From Pagrus major (Eukaryota > Chordata > Actinopteri > Spariformes > Sparidae), in assembly GCF_040436345.1 (NCBI RefSeq), contig NC_133221.1, positions 16,675,165 to 16,739,164 of the forward strand: 64,000 bases of DNA, written 5' to 3'. The notes under the pieces are model-generated. The model was given only the letters and a program-made list of their open reading frames with translations, had not been told where the DNA came from and did no database searches. Positions 36,134-47,419 of this stretch are shown here, one piece after another (positions within the stretch are counted from its first letter, which is position 1; every line of letters starts with the position of its first letter). A program made the position numbers and the translations under genes.

Positions 36134-36529
36134 CGATGCTGATCCAACAATATTATGGATCTGCTAGACAGCAGAACTGAGCCCTGAAGGTCCCCGCCTA
36201 CCAATGTGCTGCCACAGCAAAATGACTGACTCAACATATGTGGCCATACAGACAACTAGAGAGAATTGTCATTTTTAAAAGGCGTGCTACATTTGAATTT
36301 CACAGTTTTGTGGGTTCTCTGTAAAGATTCTGTTGCTGTGAATTGGATGTTTTGTTGCACTCCTGGCTTTCTGTGCGAATATTTATCTAACAAATAGAGA
36401 CCTTGCTGTTTTCTTATCTCTCCTTTTTTCTGTCATCAGAGCTGCAATAGTGCCCTTTTAGTGTCAATTGATGATGCAAACTGGAATAATTTTAATGTGA
36501 GGAAGCCAGGGGAAACACTACCTTAGCTA

Positions 36530-36930
36530 GAGGTCAGCTGAATAATTGGCTTGGCCGATTAATCAGAGCCGATCGGACTTTTTTACTAACTATTGGCATC
36601 GACAGAGCTTGGCTCCGATAGAAGCCAAAGGCTGCACAGCCTCCACCAGTCACGCAGGGACGTACATCACAGATTCATACTTTTATTAAAGTATTTATGA
36701 CTTAGAGTTAGATGTTTAGATATCCAGATTGATTCATTTAGGTAGGTAATTCTTGGACATTTCTCGATTTTCTAATACAGTCAAAGACTGTTCATTTCCC
36801 ACAGTGCCTAATTTATTTATTTATTTATTTTTGCAGGGGCAGTGATATTGGCCAATTCATCGGTTATCAGCTTTTTCCGTCTCCAAACTGATTACATCAG
36901 CCTTTAAAAATCCACACTGCTCAGCCTCTA
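36530..36930. mobile_element. Degenerate interspersed repeat (candidate)
   Basis: Starts with a TTGGCCGATTAATCAG-type segment and ends with an ATATTGGCCAATTCATCGG-type segment partly complementary to it. It has the look of common teleost repeats built on GGCCGAT/ATCGGCC. No coding capacity and no clear target duplication. The family name is unknown to me. Confidence 0.4.
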
Positions 36931-37004
36931 TAGTCTTAGCAGGTGACTGCTAATTCTTTTTTAATTATCTTTTTAGTCACACTGGTCGCATGGTTGTAGG
37001 GATA

Positions 37005-37745
37005 GAATTGATCAGTCAGACCAGACTGGAGTATCTCAACAACTATTTGATGGAGTGCCATGACATTTCCTACAGACGTTCATGGTCCCCAGAAAATGAA
37101 GCTGGTGATCTAGATTTTCCCCGTAGCCATCAGCAGTTTACAATTATTGTTTTTTAGGGAAATATTTTTACAAATTTTGTATGGAATGCCATGAAATTTG
37201 GTATAGATTGAATCAAAATGACTTTGGCAATAACTTCTAATCCAGCACCACCAACAAGTCAAATATTGTATTTATCGAGTGATATATCTCAACCTCTACT
37301 GGAATGATTCACATAAAATTCTATACAAACATTCATGGTTCCCAGACAATGAATCCTAATGTTAATAACATTGGGGATCCACTGCTGTTTTGTCTAGTGC
37401 CACCATTACACTCATTTGTGATTCTGAGAGCAATCTCCACACCTATTGGATGGATTGCTGCAAGGTTTTGTACATGCATTCAAATCCTCCTGAGGCTGAA
37501 TTACAATAACTTTCATTATTTTTTACCCTTTATCTAAGGACAGGCATTATCCTCACCTGCACTTCCTCTGTGTATTGCTAATCAGTCTGCTCACAATATA
37601 AAACTAAAATGGTAAACATTATACCTGCTAAACATCAGCATGATAGCGTTGTCATTTTGAGCAAGTTAGCATTCTGATGGCAAGCATCTAGCTCAAAGCT
37701 CTGCTGTGCCTAAGCACAGTCTCACAAGGCTACTTGTGGTCTACT
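37005..37745 (+). mobile_element. Teleost dispersed repeat 'A', copy 1
   Basis: Copy of a repeat I recognise from many percomorph genomes, with the hallmark phrases 'TGGATTGCCATGAAATTTGGTA' split across variants and 'CAGCATGTTAGCAT'-like 3' sequence ending in 'CTGTGCCTAAGCACAG'. Inside it, four diverged copies of a module begin near 37052, 37180, 37302 and 37446, about 122-144 bp apart. It has no open frame of note and is probably a non-autonomous element. I cannot give a database name. Confidence 0.65.
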
Positions 37746-37749
37746 AGGC

Positions 37750-38340
37750 TGTATTCAGACCAAATCAGGTGATGCAGCTACTAGCACATAGTTGTGCAGC
37801 CTTGTGGGAGGACACAACTGGGAGACTATCATTGTTTGGTCAATGAACTCCAGGTGGATGTCACCCAGTGTGCAGCTCCTAGTTTCTGACTCCTGGCTCA
37901 GGAGCAACAACTCTTTCCAAAAGGTTTGTTCAATGCATATTGAGTATTTCTCCTTCCCTGTTGGTGCAGTCCTCCTGACAGCACAATGTTGTTTAAGGCA
38001 CCCAAGCAAGATAATAGAAACTTGACCCCTGAATGGGTCTTTGTTTTTTTTTGGTCTATGACGGTATCTGTTTCACACTGATTCTAAACACGTCACGTCA
38101 ACCTAGTGTTCTGATTGAACAGCAATAATTCAGTGATAAGTCACTAAAGCTTGGCGTGGGCTTACGTTTCTCCAAAACTTAATTCCGTTTCAAATTTTTG
38201 CTGCAGGGTCACTACTTTTTTTTCTGGCAACCCCTGTAGTCCACACCACCACAGCCTAAACACACTACCCAAAATTCAAAATAAATGGGAAGACCGGCAT
38301 CTATGCCGTAGTGACTGATTTAGTCTATATGAGGCATTAG
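37750..38340. other. Non-coding DNA, possibly repeat-derived
   Basis: It begins with TGTATTCAGACCAAATC, a phrase reminiscent of other teleost repeats. Open frames on both strands at 37755-38025 mirror each other and match nothing known. The repeat assignment is tentative. Confidence 0.25.
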
Positions 38341-39544
38341 GCTGCCAACTCTGATTAAAATTGCTCTCAATCTAAATTTAAAGATGTTTCTGTCCTTTTT
38401 CAGTTTAAATGCCACAAAGGAGAAATGCTAGAAAAGATGCGGCCACAAGCGGATGATGAGAAACTGCCAGCAACTTTGGGTGATGCTCAAAACCCCTCTG
38501 GTCATACAAGTCCAAAAAATGATTTACAAGCATTCCCAGTAATAAATTCGTTTATGTTGCAACAGGCTATATTTTCGTGTTATTCTGGTCAATAGATCCA
38601 CTCTTAGATTCTAACAAACCAAGAGGAGCTTGTTAGCTTATATGAGCGTTTTCCAATCTGCCACCCCATCATTCCCCATTGTCGTTTCATATCTGTGTGC
38701 TGCTAGCAGTTGCGCTCTGTGATAATCTTTTTAATTTGCTTCATAAGTGCTCAAAAGGCTTTGCTCTACTTTGGTTACAACATCTGTCCCATAAAAATAA
38801 TCAAGCATTAAATCCAGAGATGATCACTCTTTAATCTCAATCTTTTCCTCTACAGTCTAGGATTTTGCCAAGAACTCATAAATGCCAACTTTGCAAAGAG
38901 AGATAAAATTATAAGTCAATTTATCCAATAGTATTTCACAGAAAATTAATTGGCAACTGTTTTAATTATCCATTAACCATTTGAGGAATTTTAAAGTCAA
39001 ATGTACAACATTTGCTGGTTCCAATTAAGGATATATTATTAATACAGCAAAATGGTCATGTGCAACATCCAAATCACAGAAGCTGCAATTTTTTGAAAAA
39101 GATAAAATGTGTAATATCATACCATCATAAATGAAGCATTGTGGTGCTACAGATATACCTCAACCTACAAATCACATCCTCCAAATGTAAGAGAACATGC
39201 ATGTTTGGTACAGACCCCAGCGAAATCCCATCATCATTTTTTTATTATTTTGAATGAAAATTAAATGCAAAAATTACCATTCCACTAAAATCGTATAGCT
39301 ACTGCAATATCTGTCAATTTTTTTTCATAAACTTTTAGCTCTAGTTCCAATGGTGGAATGAGAAATGTTCGAATGTGCCACCTTGGGCTCCCAGGCACTT
39401 TCAATTTTCTCACATTTTAGCTGCAGTTTTTTTGTTATAAGATCAGCAGGATTACACAGAAAATGGTTAATGGAGGATGAGTCCGGATAAAAGGGACAGA
39501 CCCAGGAATCTTTCTCATTTCCTTTAACATTTTGAATTAGGGAG

Positions 39545-39700
39545 TTTTTTCCTGCCATTTTCGTTTTTTCTCAGAGAAGAATGGATGGATCTAGATGAAA
39601 AAATATCTGGTATATTTAGGTGGCTAATATCTATGACTGAGTACAAAAGGGTACTGTTGGGTCTTGGTGGAGTTATGTGCCTTTCTAGTTGTACGTATTT
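39545..39700 (+). mobile_element. Teleost dispersed repeat 'B', 3' fragment
   Basis: Contains ATGGATGGATCTAGATG, then TATTTAGGTGGCTAATATC and GGGTACTGTTGGGTCTTGG, then a 'GCCTTTCTAGTTGTA' end. The order matches the copy at 41930-42345. The 104-codon frame through it (39585-39899) is not a gene. Confidence 0.6.
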
Positions 39701-40439
39701 TATGTGTATTATTCTTCCAGACCACCACTTACAATCGTCCATGTTAAAATGTCCTCATACAGCCTCAACAAAAGCCCATTTTCACAACTGTGCTGCCTCT
39801 AGTGATCACAGCCAACAGCCTTTTGTATCTGATTCTACAGGAAAGGCGAGAGCCCCGCTGTTGAAGCAATACTTTGTAATGGTATTAGGAGGGCTATAAA
39901 AGTGTCAGAGCCCTGTAAACAGGCAATCAGAGAGTGAGCCATGGTCTGTTGCTTTTGCAGGCATCAATCACAAAGTAATGTATATGAAGTCTGAAAAAAC
40001 TGCTAGGCATTTGACATAATGTGATAGGTCCTCTTTGTGTGGGATTACTAAACAGTAATACTTAAAAGTACTTTTCCAATAAATACACAAGCATTTATGT
40101 ACAAAACTGATCAGAAATAAGATAAACCTACAAGATGTTGGCAAGAAATTCAAAAGAAAACTTTTAAACTGTCATCTACATTTTTCTTTGCAATCCATTG
40201 CCTACAGCACTGCATTTATGTTACATCATAGCTATGGAAATCAAATTGATTCATGCAGCAAATCTAAAGCAAAACCATGTCTATATTTCTACTTCAGCAG
40301 CTTGGATATGAAATGATGACAAAGCATTGACATTACTTAAAATCTCTAATGGACTTTTATTTTAAATTAACTAAGCAGTATAACCATTTTCAAACTGCAT
40401 GGATAAGATTTTAGTGAATGAATCAGCTTTTTTTGGGTT

Positions 40440-40560
40440 GTTGAGAGATGACAGAAAATGAGACGAAAGAGAGAAGGGAATAACATGGGACAATCGAACC
40501 AGGACGTTGCGGTGTAAAGTATGCTTATTAAGCCACCACGAACCCCCAGTAATGGCAGGT
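40440..40560 (-). repeat. Possible tRNA-derived SINE remnant
   Basis: Contains AACATGGGACAATCGAACCAGG followed by sequence like the degenerate tRNA-related tails common in fish genomes. ATCGAACC is the complement of a B-box-like GGTTCGAT, so the element would be read on the minus strand. It is too degraded to assign firmly. Confidence 0.3.
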
Positions 40561-40744
40561 TACTGGGCTATCACTACATTGAGATAAAAAAGTTAAGATA
40601 CTACTTAAATAGTTATTTGCAGGCTCTCATTGTAGGGACTTTGAATAGCTTTTTTTAAACAATTCAAACCATTTCTATTAATTTTAAAATGATAACAGCA
40701 ATGACCGATGGCAAATCGATTGTACGGCCAGGCACAATGGCCTT

Positions 40745-41025
40745 AAAATGATAATGTAATAATTTTAGGAGGTACCGCGAAAAATATCGAGATATACATC
40801 TCGATATTTCGAGATATACAAAATATAATAATAATATAAATAATAATGTAATAATTTTAGGAGGTACTGCGAAAAATATCGAGATATACATCTCGATATT
40901 TCGAGATATACAAAATATAATAATAATATAAATAATAATGTAATAATTTTAGGAGGTACCGCGAAAAATATTGAGATATACATCTCGATATTTTGAGATA
41001 TACATCTCGATATTTTACCCTAAAA
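40745..41025. repeat. Tandem repeat, 92-bp period, about 2.9 copies
   Basis: The unit contains AATTTTAGGAGGTACYGCG, a palindromic segment with ATATCGAGAT / ATCTCGATAT arms, and an AT-only tail of AAT/ATA units. The GG of AGGAGG falls at 40768, 40860 and 40952, giving an exact 92-bp period. The copies are nearly identical apart from single changes (C/T in the YGCG, CG to TG in the third), suggesting recent expansion. The palindromes could extrude as cruciforms. Because 92 is not a multiple of three, the repeat is read in changing frames, which explains the look-alike open frames on the minus strand. Confidence 0.93.
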
Positions 41026-41719
41026 TATACCCTAACTCCTCAAAAGCACTTCATTAATGCTAGGACTTGGCAACAAAATCAAATATCAGAATATTTTTGA
41101 TATTGATATTGTGACAATATTGTAGAGATGACTATTGGTACTTTCACAAAATATTAACACAATGACAATTTTTTAAAAATAAATCATCCTTAACGTGGAT
41201 ATCATGACTAAGGCAAAGGGTAAAGGGTAAAGTATTACAACAAGTAGAAAAGTCTGTTAAGTTATAGTGACTATTAGGAACTTTCAGTTTTTGTTGATTC
41301 TGGCGCCCCTTTGGACAAAAGCGGTACGATTTGTTGTAAAGATCTTTGCCAGCGCGTGCCGGCAGCGCATGCATTTGTTTTGGAAGCAAGTGACAGAGAG
41401 ACTGCAGGATGGATCGCGATGAGGTAATGTATTTATATGTAATTTTATATGTGATATATGTGATCGGAACCGAGCACAGGCATTAATAATAACTATATAA
41501 TAATAGCAGTCTTTTCACTGATGGTCTCGTGTGTTGTTACAGGTCATTTATAATCATCAGAGGAATCACGAGACTGTTTCATAAACACTTAAAAGTTTCT
41601 CATAGTCACTTTAAGAAAATTACATTGCTTGCTGTATTGTGCTTGAATCACAATACAACGACATCCAAAATCTAAGATGATATATAGTGTCATATCACGC
41701 TAGAGATATAACATTGATT

Positions 41720-41930
41720 CACTGCCAAGCCCCAGTGGATAGCCATGAAAGTTTGTACAGATATTTCCCTCATTTTTCCTTGACATTTTTGGTTTTAATA
41801 AAATACAGACTATGGCATGGATTGCCTTGAGATTTGGTACAGACTTCCCCAGCAAGTTAAACTTTAATACATTTGATTCCCTGATGTTTCATCTTACATC
41901 ATCATCAGGTCAAATTCTTTATTACCTCTG
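41720..41930 (+). mobile_element. Repeat 'A', copy 2, left part
   Basis: Contains ATAGCCATGAAAGTTTGTACAG-type and ATGGATTGCCTTGAGATTTGG modules, ending at CATCATCAGGTCAAATTC. It is interrupted here by repeat 'B' and resumes after about 42345. Confidence 0.62.
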
Positions 41931-42345
41931 CTAAGGAGGTTATGTTTTTGCCCATTTCTGTTTGTTGGTTGGTTGGTTCGTCAGCAGGATTACAAAAAAA
42001 CTACGCAACAGATAAATTAGTTGGAGGGTGCATCGTGGCCCATAATAGACCCCATTAACTTTTGGAAAAAGGGATGGATCCGGGATTTTTTTTTTGCGAG
42101 ATTCGCCATTGTCATTAATTTCACAAGGAATAATGTATGGATCCAGATTTTTTTAAATTAGGCAAAATGAGCTGGCTGCTATCTATGAGTAAGTACAATT
42201 TGAAACAGATCCAAATAAGAATCCAGATCTAGCGTATTTAGATATGTTTTATTTAATACTGGATTAGGCTAGATTGAATTAAAGGGGACTGTTGGGCCTT
42301 GCCAGAGGTATGCGCTCTACTGAGTGCCATTCAAGTTTCTTAAAT
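41930..42345 (+). mobile_element. Teleost dispersed repeat 'B', nested in repeat 'A'
   Basis: Starts ACCTCTGCTAAGGAGGTTAT, continues with TCAGCAGGATTAC, GGATCCGGGATTTTTTTT, AATAATGTATGGATC and CTATCTATGAGTAAG, and ends GGGGACTGTTGGGCCTTGCC then GCGCTCTACTGAGTGCC. This is a very widespread teleost repeat recognisable by eye. It is non-coding. Its ends fall inside repeat 'A', so it inserted later. No clean target duplication is visible. Confidence 0.7.
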
Positions 42346-42605
42346 AATTTGGTTTCTTATCAAATACACACCATAATGACATTCCCATCAGACTTAGCTG
42401 TACTTTCTGTTTAGGGCTAATTAGCAAACGATTGCATGCTGCCATGCTAAATTAAGATGATGAAAATGGTCAACATTTTACGTAAGCATGTTAGTACTGT
42501 CATCGTCAGCCATTAAGCATGCTGTTGTGAGCGTTAAGCTCACAGCCCTGCTGTGTCTAAATATAGCCTCACAGATCCTTTAGCATCGCTGTAGACTCTT
42601 AGTGT
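42346..42605 (+). mobile_element. Repeat 'A', copy 2, right part
   Basis: Resumes with TTTGGTTTCTTATCAAATAC and ATGACATTCCCATCAGACTT, then TTAGGGCTAATTAGCAAACG, a GCATGCTGTTGTGAGCG segment, and the CTGTGTCTAAATATAGCCTC ending. The order matches copy 1. Confidence 0.62.
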
Positions 42606-43894
42606 TGTCAATGAATGAGGAAACATACGACCAGTTTATGAGGCAAAGGAGATACTAGAACCTGGAATAGAAGTACTTTACTATTCTGTAGCGCTAGTGC
42701 TACCTCCAGTTGTGTAAATGATTTGTGTGCTTCCTGCTGTTCTGACTCAGCGTGCAGTACAGCTTCCTTCCTTTGTCTTTCTGAGCATGAAGAGGCAGAG
42801 TTTGCTGACTCAGAGACTTCTAAGGTATGGCAGACAAACAAGTGTTTGACAGATTTTAGACCACCCAAAACATTATTAAATCTATAAACAGTTGACTGAG
42901 CTACTGCACTGAAGAGAGAGTAGCATGCACTAAATAATTGTGAAACTATCCATGCAATGTAGAAGGCATAAAATAGGCCATGTCATACTCCTGTAGTATA
43001 TTTCCTTTGTGTCACCACTGCCCACCAACTGAAGAACTAATTAAATAACATAAAGGTGTGTGGGAGTGGTGGGTTGCCCACTCTTTTCTAAAGATGTTAA
43101 ATGTTGGATCTTTGAACAAGTCTCTTACAGTAAAGTGAAATGCAATAAAGATCACTGGGGCGATGTCCAATGGTCCCTGTGAGCTGCTTTAAATCAGCTT
43201 TGTTCATTTCTGCTCCTCTGTTGCTTTTGAAATACTATGCTTTTCATGTGCTATTTCTGTTGGATTTTTCTCAGACTTGTCCCTGAAATATACCAAATGA
43301 AATCATAATTTAGACAGATCCTTTTTGTTTAATTCATTGTTTCATTAATTTTTATGACACTGAAGCACATCTCCAGGACTGATTGGACTTTCAGTTGCAT
43401 GTCATTTATTTGAGCACTATGTAAGATCATAATATTTTCTCTTCAACTTTGGGAGCAAACTTGAAAAAAGGTGCATGTCAGATGTTATCTTATTATGGTG
43501 GTTCTGACCATCTAACAAACCCAAAGTGGAGGATCTGAGTAAACGTGAAGGCACAACAAGGAATCTGCAAAATAGCACAGGCTAGGACATCAAGAGCTTT
43601 GAAATTAAATCTTCAAAATCAAATCTTCAAAGACTAATCTATAGTAATGTTAGTGAATACGCTCTTTTTAGTTTCATCAATAGTTGAGCAGGAGAATTTT
43701 GAATAACTTGTAGCCTCTTAATAGATCTTTAAAAAAGACCAGTGACCATATTAACCTCACTTGTTATGAACAATGGCTGAGGAATGGCTACACCTTTGTA
43801 ATATTTTGTTTTTAAAAAAAGGCTTCTGGTTTGCTCAATGATTCGATCTGGTGAATCAAGCTGATGTTAAGCAATATGTTAACCATGTTCTTCA

Positions 43895-44265
43895 TCATAG
43901 TTTAAGGTGTCAGCATACTAACATCTGCCAATTAGTACTAAACAAATTAAAGCTGAGCCTGATGGGAATGCCGATAGTTCTGTGAGTATTTAGTCATAAA
44001 CCAAAATATTGACCAAATGAAGGTACTAGAAAAAGAATGTCTTTAAAGATTTCATGGCAACCCGTTTTTGAGAATTTTCACTCAAAACCGCAAATGTGAA
44101 CCTCATTGTGGTGTGAGATGGAAATCCCCAAAGTCAATATGATTCATTACCTGGACACCATGGATACCTGTACCGCATTTCATGGCAATCCATCAACAGT
44201 TGTCAAGACGTTTCACTAAGAAACAAAAATGTCAACCTGCTGATAGTGCTGGAGGTAAAACCTGG
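43895..44265 (-). mobile_element. Repeat 'A', copy 3 (inverted)
   Basis: On the plus strand it reads CATACTAACATCTGCCAATT, GATGGGAATGCC, TTTCATGGCAACC and, 128 bp further on, TTTCATGGCAATCCATC, the complement of repeat 'A' modules. It is heavily diverged and non-coding. Confidence 0.55.
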
Positions 44266-45959
44266 GGCCGTCATTTCAAACTGATCACACAGGATTATAT
44301 TTGTTGGTTCTGATCCTAAACATATGGATTCAGATTTGGTAATCCAATCCTTAATATAATCCGGACAGAATTATGCATTTGGGCATCTTAAAATTCAAGG
44401 CAGTGATCTGGATTAATTTGATGACAAAATACAGGATCATTTGGAGCAACAAATAGCCCAGTCTTCCCTTCTCGCAGATATTGTTACCCAAGATGTCCAT
44501 TACATATAACTCTAAATTGAATGTGCCCTTTAAATGTGAAAGTGTTTAGTTCTAACAGAACCAAGTAATGAAGAAATGGAATCTATTGCAAAATATGGTT
44601 AGGCCACATTTCATCCTGAAAACACCAGGAAGAACAGCTGTACATAGATGGAACAAATGCAGACAAATCATTTCTCAAAGTCTAGTTTCACATAATTGTA
44701 ACTTGTTTGTATCATCAAACATATGCTTTAGTTTGTGGTCACATAGTAGGCAAACACAGACAACAGGAAAGCAGGGTCCAAACAAAGTTTTAATTGTGCT
44801 TTTTATTGTTTAATTAGGCAACAACGCCACAACTTTGGTCAAAGGCCTGAATCTGAAGCAAGCTTCTTCTTTAACAGCTGTATTCTTAGCTGTGTCTCTT
44901 GCTGCTGACTGGCTTGTCTGGAAGCAGTGTTACCCCTCCCATTGTCTTGGGGGTTGGCCCACCCAACCTGAGGGAAACAAAATATTTTTATTCCAGTTAC
45001 CAGTCTGCCATCGTCAACAAAGCAGTGGTCACTGATGATGTCAATTGTACTATTACTGCTATAAGGTTTATTTAGCACAATATCATGATTTTCTCTTTGT
45101 AGGTTATGATGCTGCAATGTCTATTCGATGTTAAGTGTATTTATTGAACTGCTGTAATGTCAGTAAAGACTCAGTAATTAACCTGCACAGAATATTTGCC
45201 TCACTAAGAATTAAGCTAACTGGCTAGCCCAGCTAACTCGCCCTGCATTACTTTGTATTACGAATAAACTATTAATGTAAGGTGACATTATCGAAAGTGG
45301 TTACTCTGCAACAGCTGCTGTTTGTATTCACAGTCACACAGAGTACCAATGTAATTTAACAATTCCTAAATGTTTTAGTTAATGTTATGCTATCAGTAAC
45401 AACTCAGATAGGCATGCATATGGATATCTGTGCATTGCCCAAGAGGGGCTAGCCGGCTGTGGTTAGCTTTGTTGCAGGTATACCATAGATTTGAACACTG
45501 TGAACCAGTTGTTTGTTTGTGTTTGTTTTAAGAGTTAGATGTACAATGCAATTCCAATTAATTCCCTTTTAGAAGTTGAACCACAGACTGCCACATACAA
45601 CACCAAAGCTACTTAACAGAGAAGTCAATAGAGCCAAGTTAGCATGATATAAGCTTAATTAGCAATCGTGTTTCCCCTGTAGTAGCTGGCTAGCATGACA
45701 TGTTGGCTGCCTTTGGTATAGCCTTACAAAAGCTAAATATTAGACAGATGTATACTTACATTTGGAGGTAAAAGTTGTGCTACCTCCCTTAATGGATTGT
45801 TTTTTTCTGTTCAGATCCAGGGACTGGAAGACTGGGAAGATCTGAAACTCCCTTTCTGGTCATATTGGGTTCACCGTGATCCAACCAGACAATGTTTTGA
45901 AAGGCTCAGACAAGGTCAATGAGATCATTTTGATTCTTGACTGAGAAAGGGGAGAGTTC

Positions 45960-46110
45960 ATTATGATACAGATTCCAAGTTTTGAAATACTGCCCACGAG
46001 ATCACCAAAGTCAGTAAGATTGGTCATCCGAGAACCTCAAATGCCTGTTCAAAATTTCACAGCAATCCACTGGATAGTTCTTGAGATACTGAACTGGTGA
46101 ATCAATCACA
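45960..46110 (-). mobile_element. Repeat 'A', fragment (inverted)
   Basis: Contains AATTTCACAGCAATCCACTG followed by GATAGTTCTTGAGATACT, and GATCACCAAAGTCA upstream, the complement of 'A' module sequence. It is a short, diverged fragment. Confidence 0.5.
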
Positions 46111-46223
46111 GAATGACAGATAGTCAGGTCAAGTGTCAGTCTGAGTGCTGATTGAGTGCCGATCAGGTGATTGTTTAGGGCGTTAATTTAATTTACTGAG
46201 CAAGCCTCACAGGACGGGTTTCG

Positions 46224-46495
46224 AGAAATAGTTTAACCTTTTGAGTTAATGTGCTCATTCTTGCCCAGAGTTAGATGAGAGGTCAATGCCACTCTTGTGT
46301 CTGTATGGTTAAAAAGTAGCGGTTTCCAGTACCAGGTTAGCTTAGCTTGACATAAATATGTCTAAGAGGGTCACTTTATCAGTCTTTATGCTAAACTAAT
46401 GGGCTGCTGGCTCCAACTGCAGATTTAAAACATACCAACACTCAAACTCTTGGCAAGAAGGCAGATAAGCATTTCTCAAAATGCCAAACTGTTCC
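46224..46495. mobile_element. Fold-back (long inverted repeat) element
   Basis: The left arm starts GAAATAGTTTAACCTTTTGA and includes TTCTTGCCCAGAGTTAGATG and GGTTAGCTTAGCTTGACATA. The right arm, read on the opposite strand, starts GGAACAGTTTGGCATTTTGA and includes TTCTTGCCAAGAGTTTGAG and TTAGTTTAGCATAAAGACTG. The arms pair over about 120 bp with mismatches. This is a common teleost MITE-like element with 'GTTAGCTTAGCTTAGCATAA' phrases. It is non-coding. Confidence 0.65.
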
Positions 46496-47354
46496 TCTAA
46501 CTATGTTAATAATTTCAAGCTCTAAATTCTATACATCTGCTTCTATAATGTCATATTTTAAGTGGTGGTCAGTGTCAATTTAAAAACTTGCAAGCATTAT
46601 CAGTAAAGGGGATATCAGACAGTGATATTTCAATAATCAAAGCTCTGAGCTGTGATATACAAAATCCGGTATACCAGTATGCAGATAGGCAGCCATGTTA
46701 AATAAATTCAAGGCTGTCTCACGGGTCACTGAAGTCAGAAGGGTAAGTATCACGATTAATAATATAGATATAATAATTATATAGACATTTAGTTATTAGT
46801 GGTAATGTTCTGTTAGATAAGGTGATATTATTCTGACCAAAATAGTGTTGTATTCTTCGGGCATTAACAGAGAGAACATTATAACACCAATAACTATAAC
46901 TTGTTTTTTGTATCAAGTCAAAGTCAAGTGACACAAGCTGTGTCTGACTTAATTAACCTTTTATGTTGACTGGCTTTGTGGTAATGAAGCTGTTTGCATG
47001 TCAATTTCTGGAGTGGATTTAGGTTTACGTCAAAAGATAGTAAAATAAAAAAATCACTTCTGACATAATGGAATCTAACATATGGAGGTGTCAGCAACTA
47101 TTGAATGTGAAGCCTTTCATTCTTATTATGCAGATCCAATCTTACAGAGGTGTAGACTATTGCAGGGTGGACAAATGTAAGCTGTGCTTCTAGGAGATCC
47201 TCACAAATTCACCAACAGAATCCCATATCACCATATGGGGCAGATGACAGTAGTGCCATTCTATCAAATGCATCTGTCCATCCAAGCAAGACTAAATTAT
47301 ATAGAAACCAATCAAGATGTGACAGGTTTACCCAACAAAGCCAGGCTGTACCAA

Positions 47355-47355
<1 letters not shown>

Positions 47356-47391
<36 letters not shown>

Positions 47392-47419
47392 AACACACAC
47401 ACACACACACACACACACA
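47356..47419. repeat. (CA)n microsatellite
   Basis: About 31 CA units with a single CCAA interruption. Open frames crossing it (47184-47444 plus, 47209-47532 minus) are artefacts of the repeat. Confidence 0.96.

Larger units (their letters stand above)
20750..36500. other. 5' flanking gene desert of hoxc13, proximal part
   Basis: About 16 kb of mostly unique-looking, AT-rich DNA without a supportable gene. Simple repeats are at 21149-21180, 21458-21494 and 25283-25353. No transposon family was recognised, in contrast with the DNA beyond 36.5 kb. Longer open frames (24449-24811 plus, 33698-34033 minus) show no known domain and no splice or codon evidence. A short GC3-rich frame at 28527-28658 is described separately. 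This is where long-range HoxC regulatory elements would be expected, but I cannot call individual ones without comparison to other species. Confidence 0.6.

Noticed and set aside
40664..40983. Two similar minus-strand frames rich in Ile/Tyr/Leu
   Set aside because: They are the 92-bp tandem repeat read through; the same unit appears in different frames, which real protein repeats would not show.
40745..41025. CRISPR-like array
   Set aside because: Repeats are contiguous without unique spacers, only about three units, and the DNA is vertebrate.
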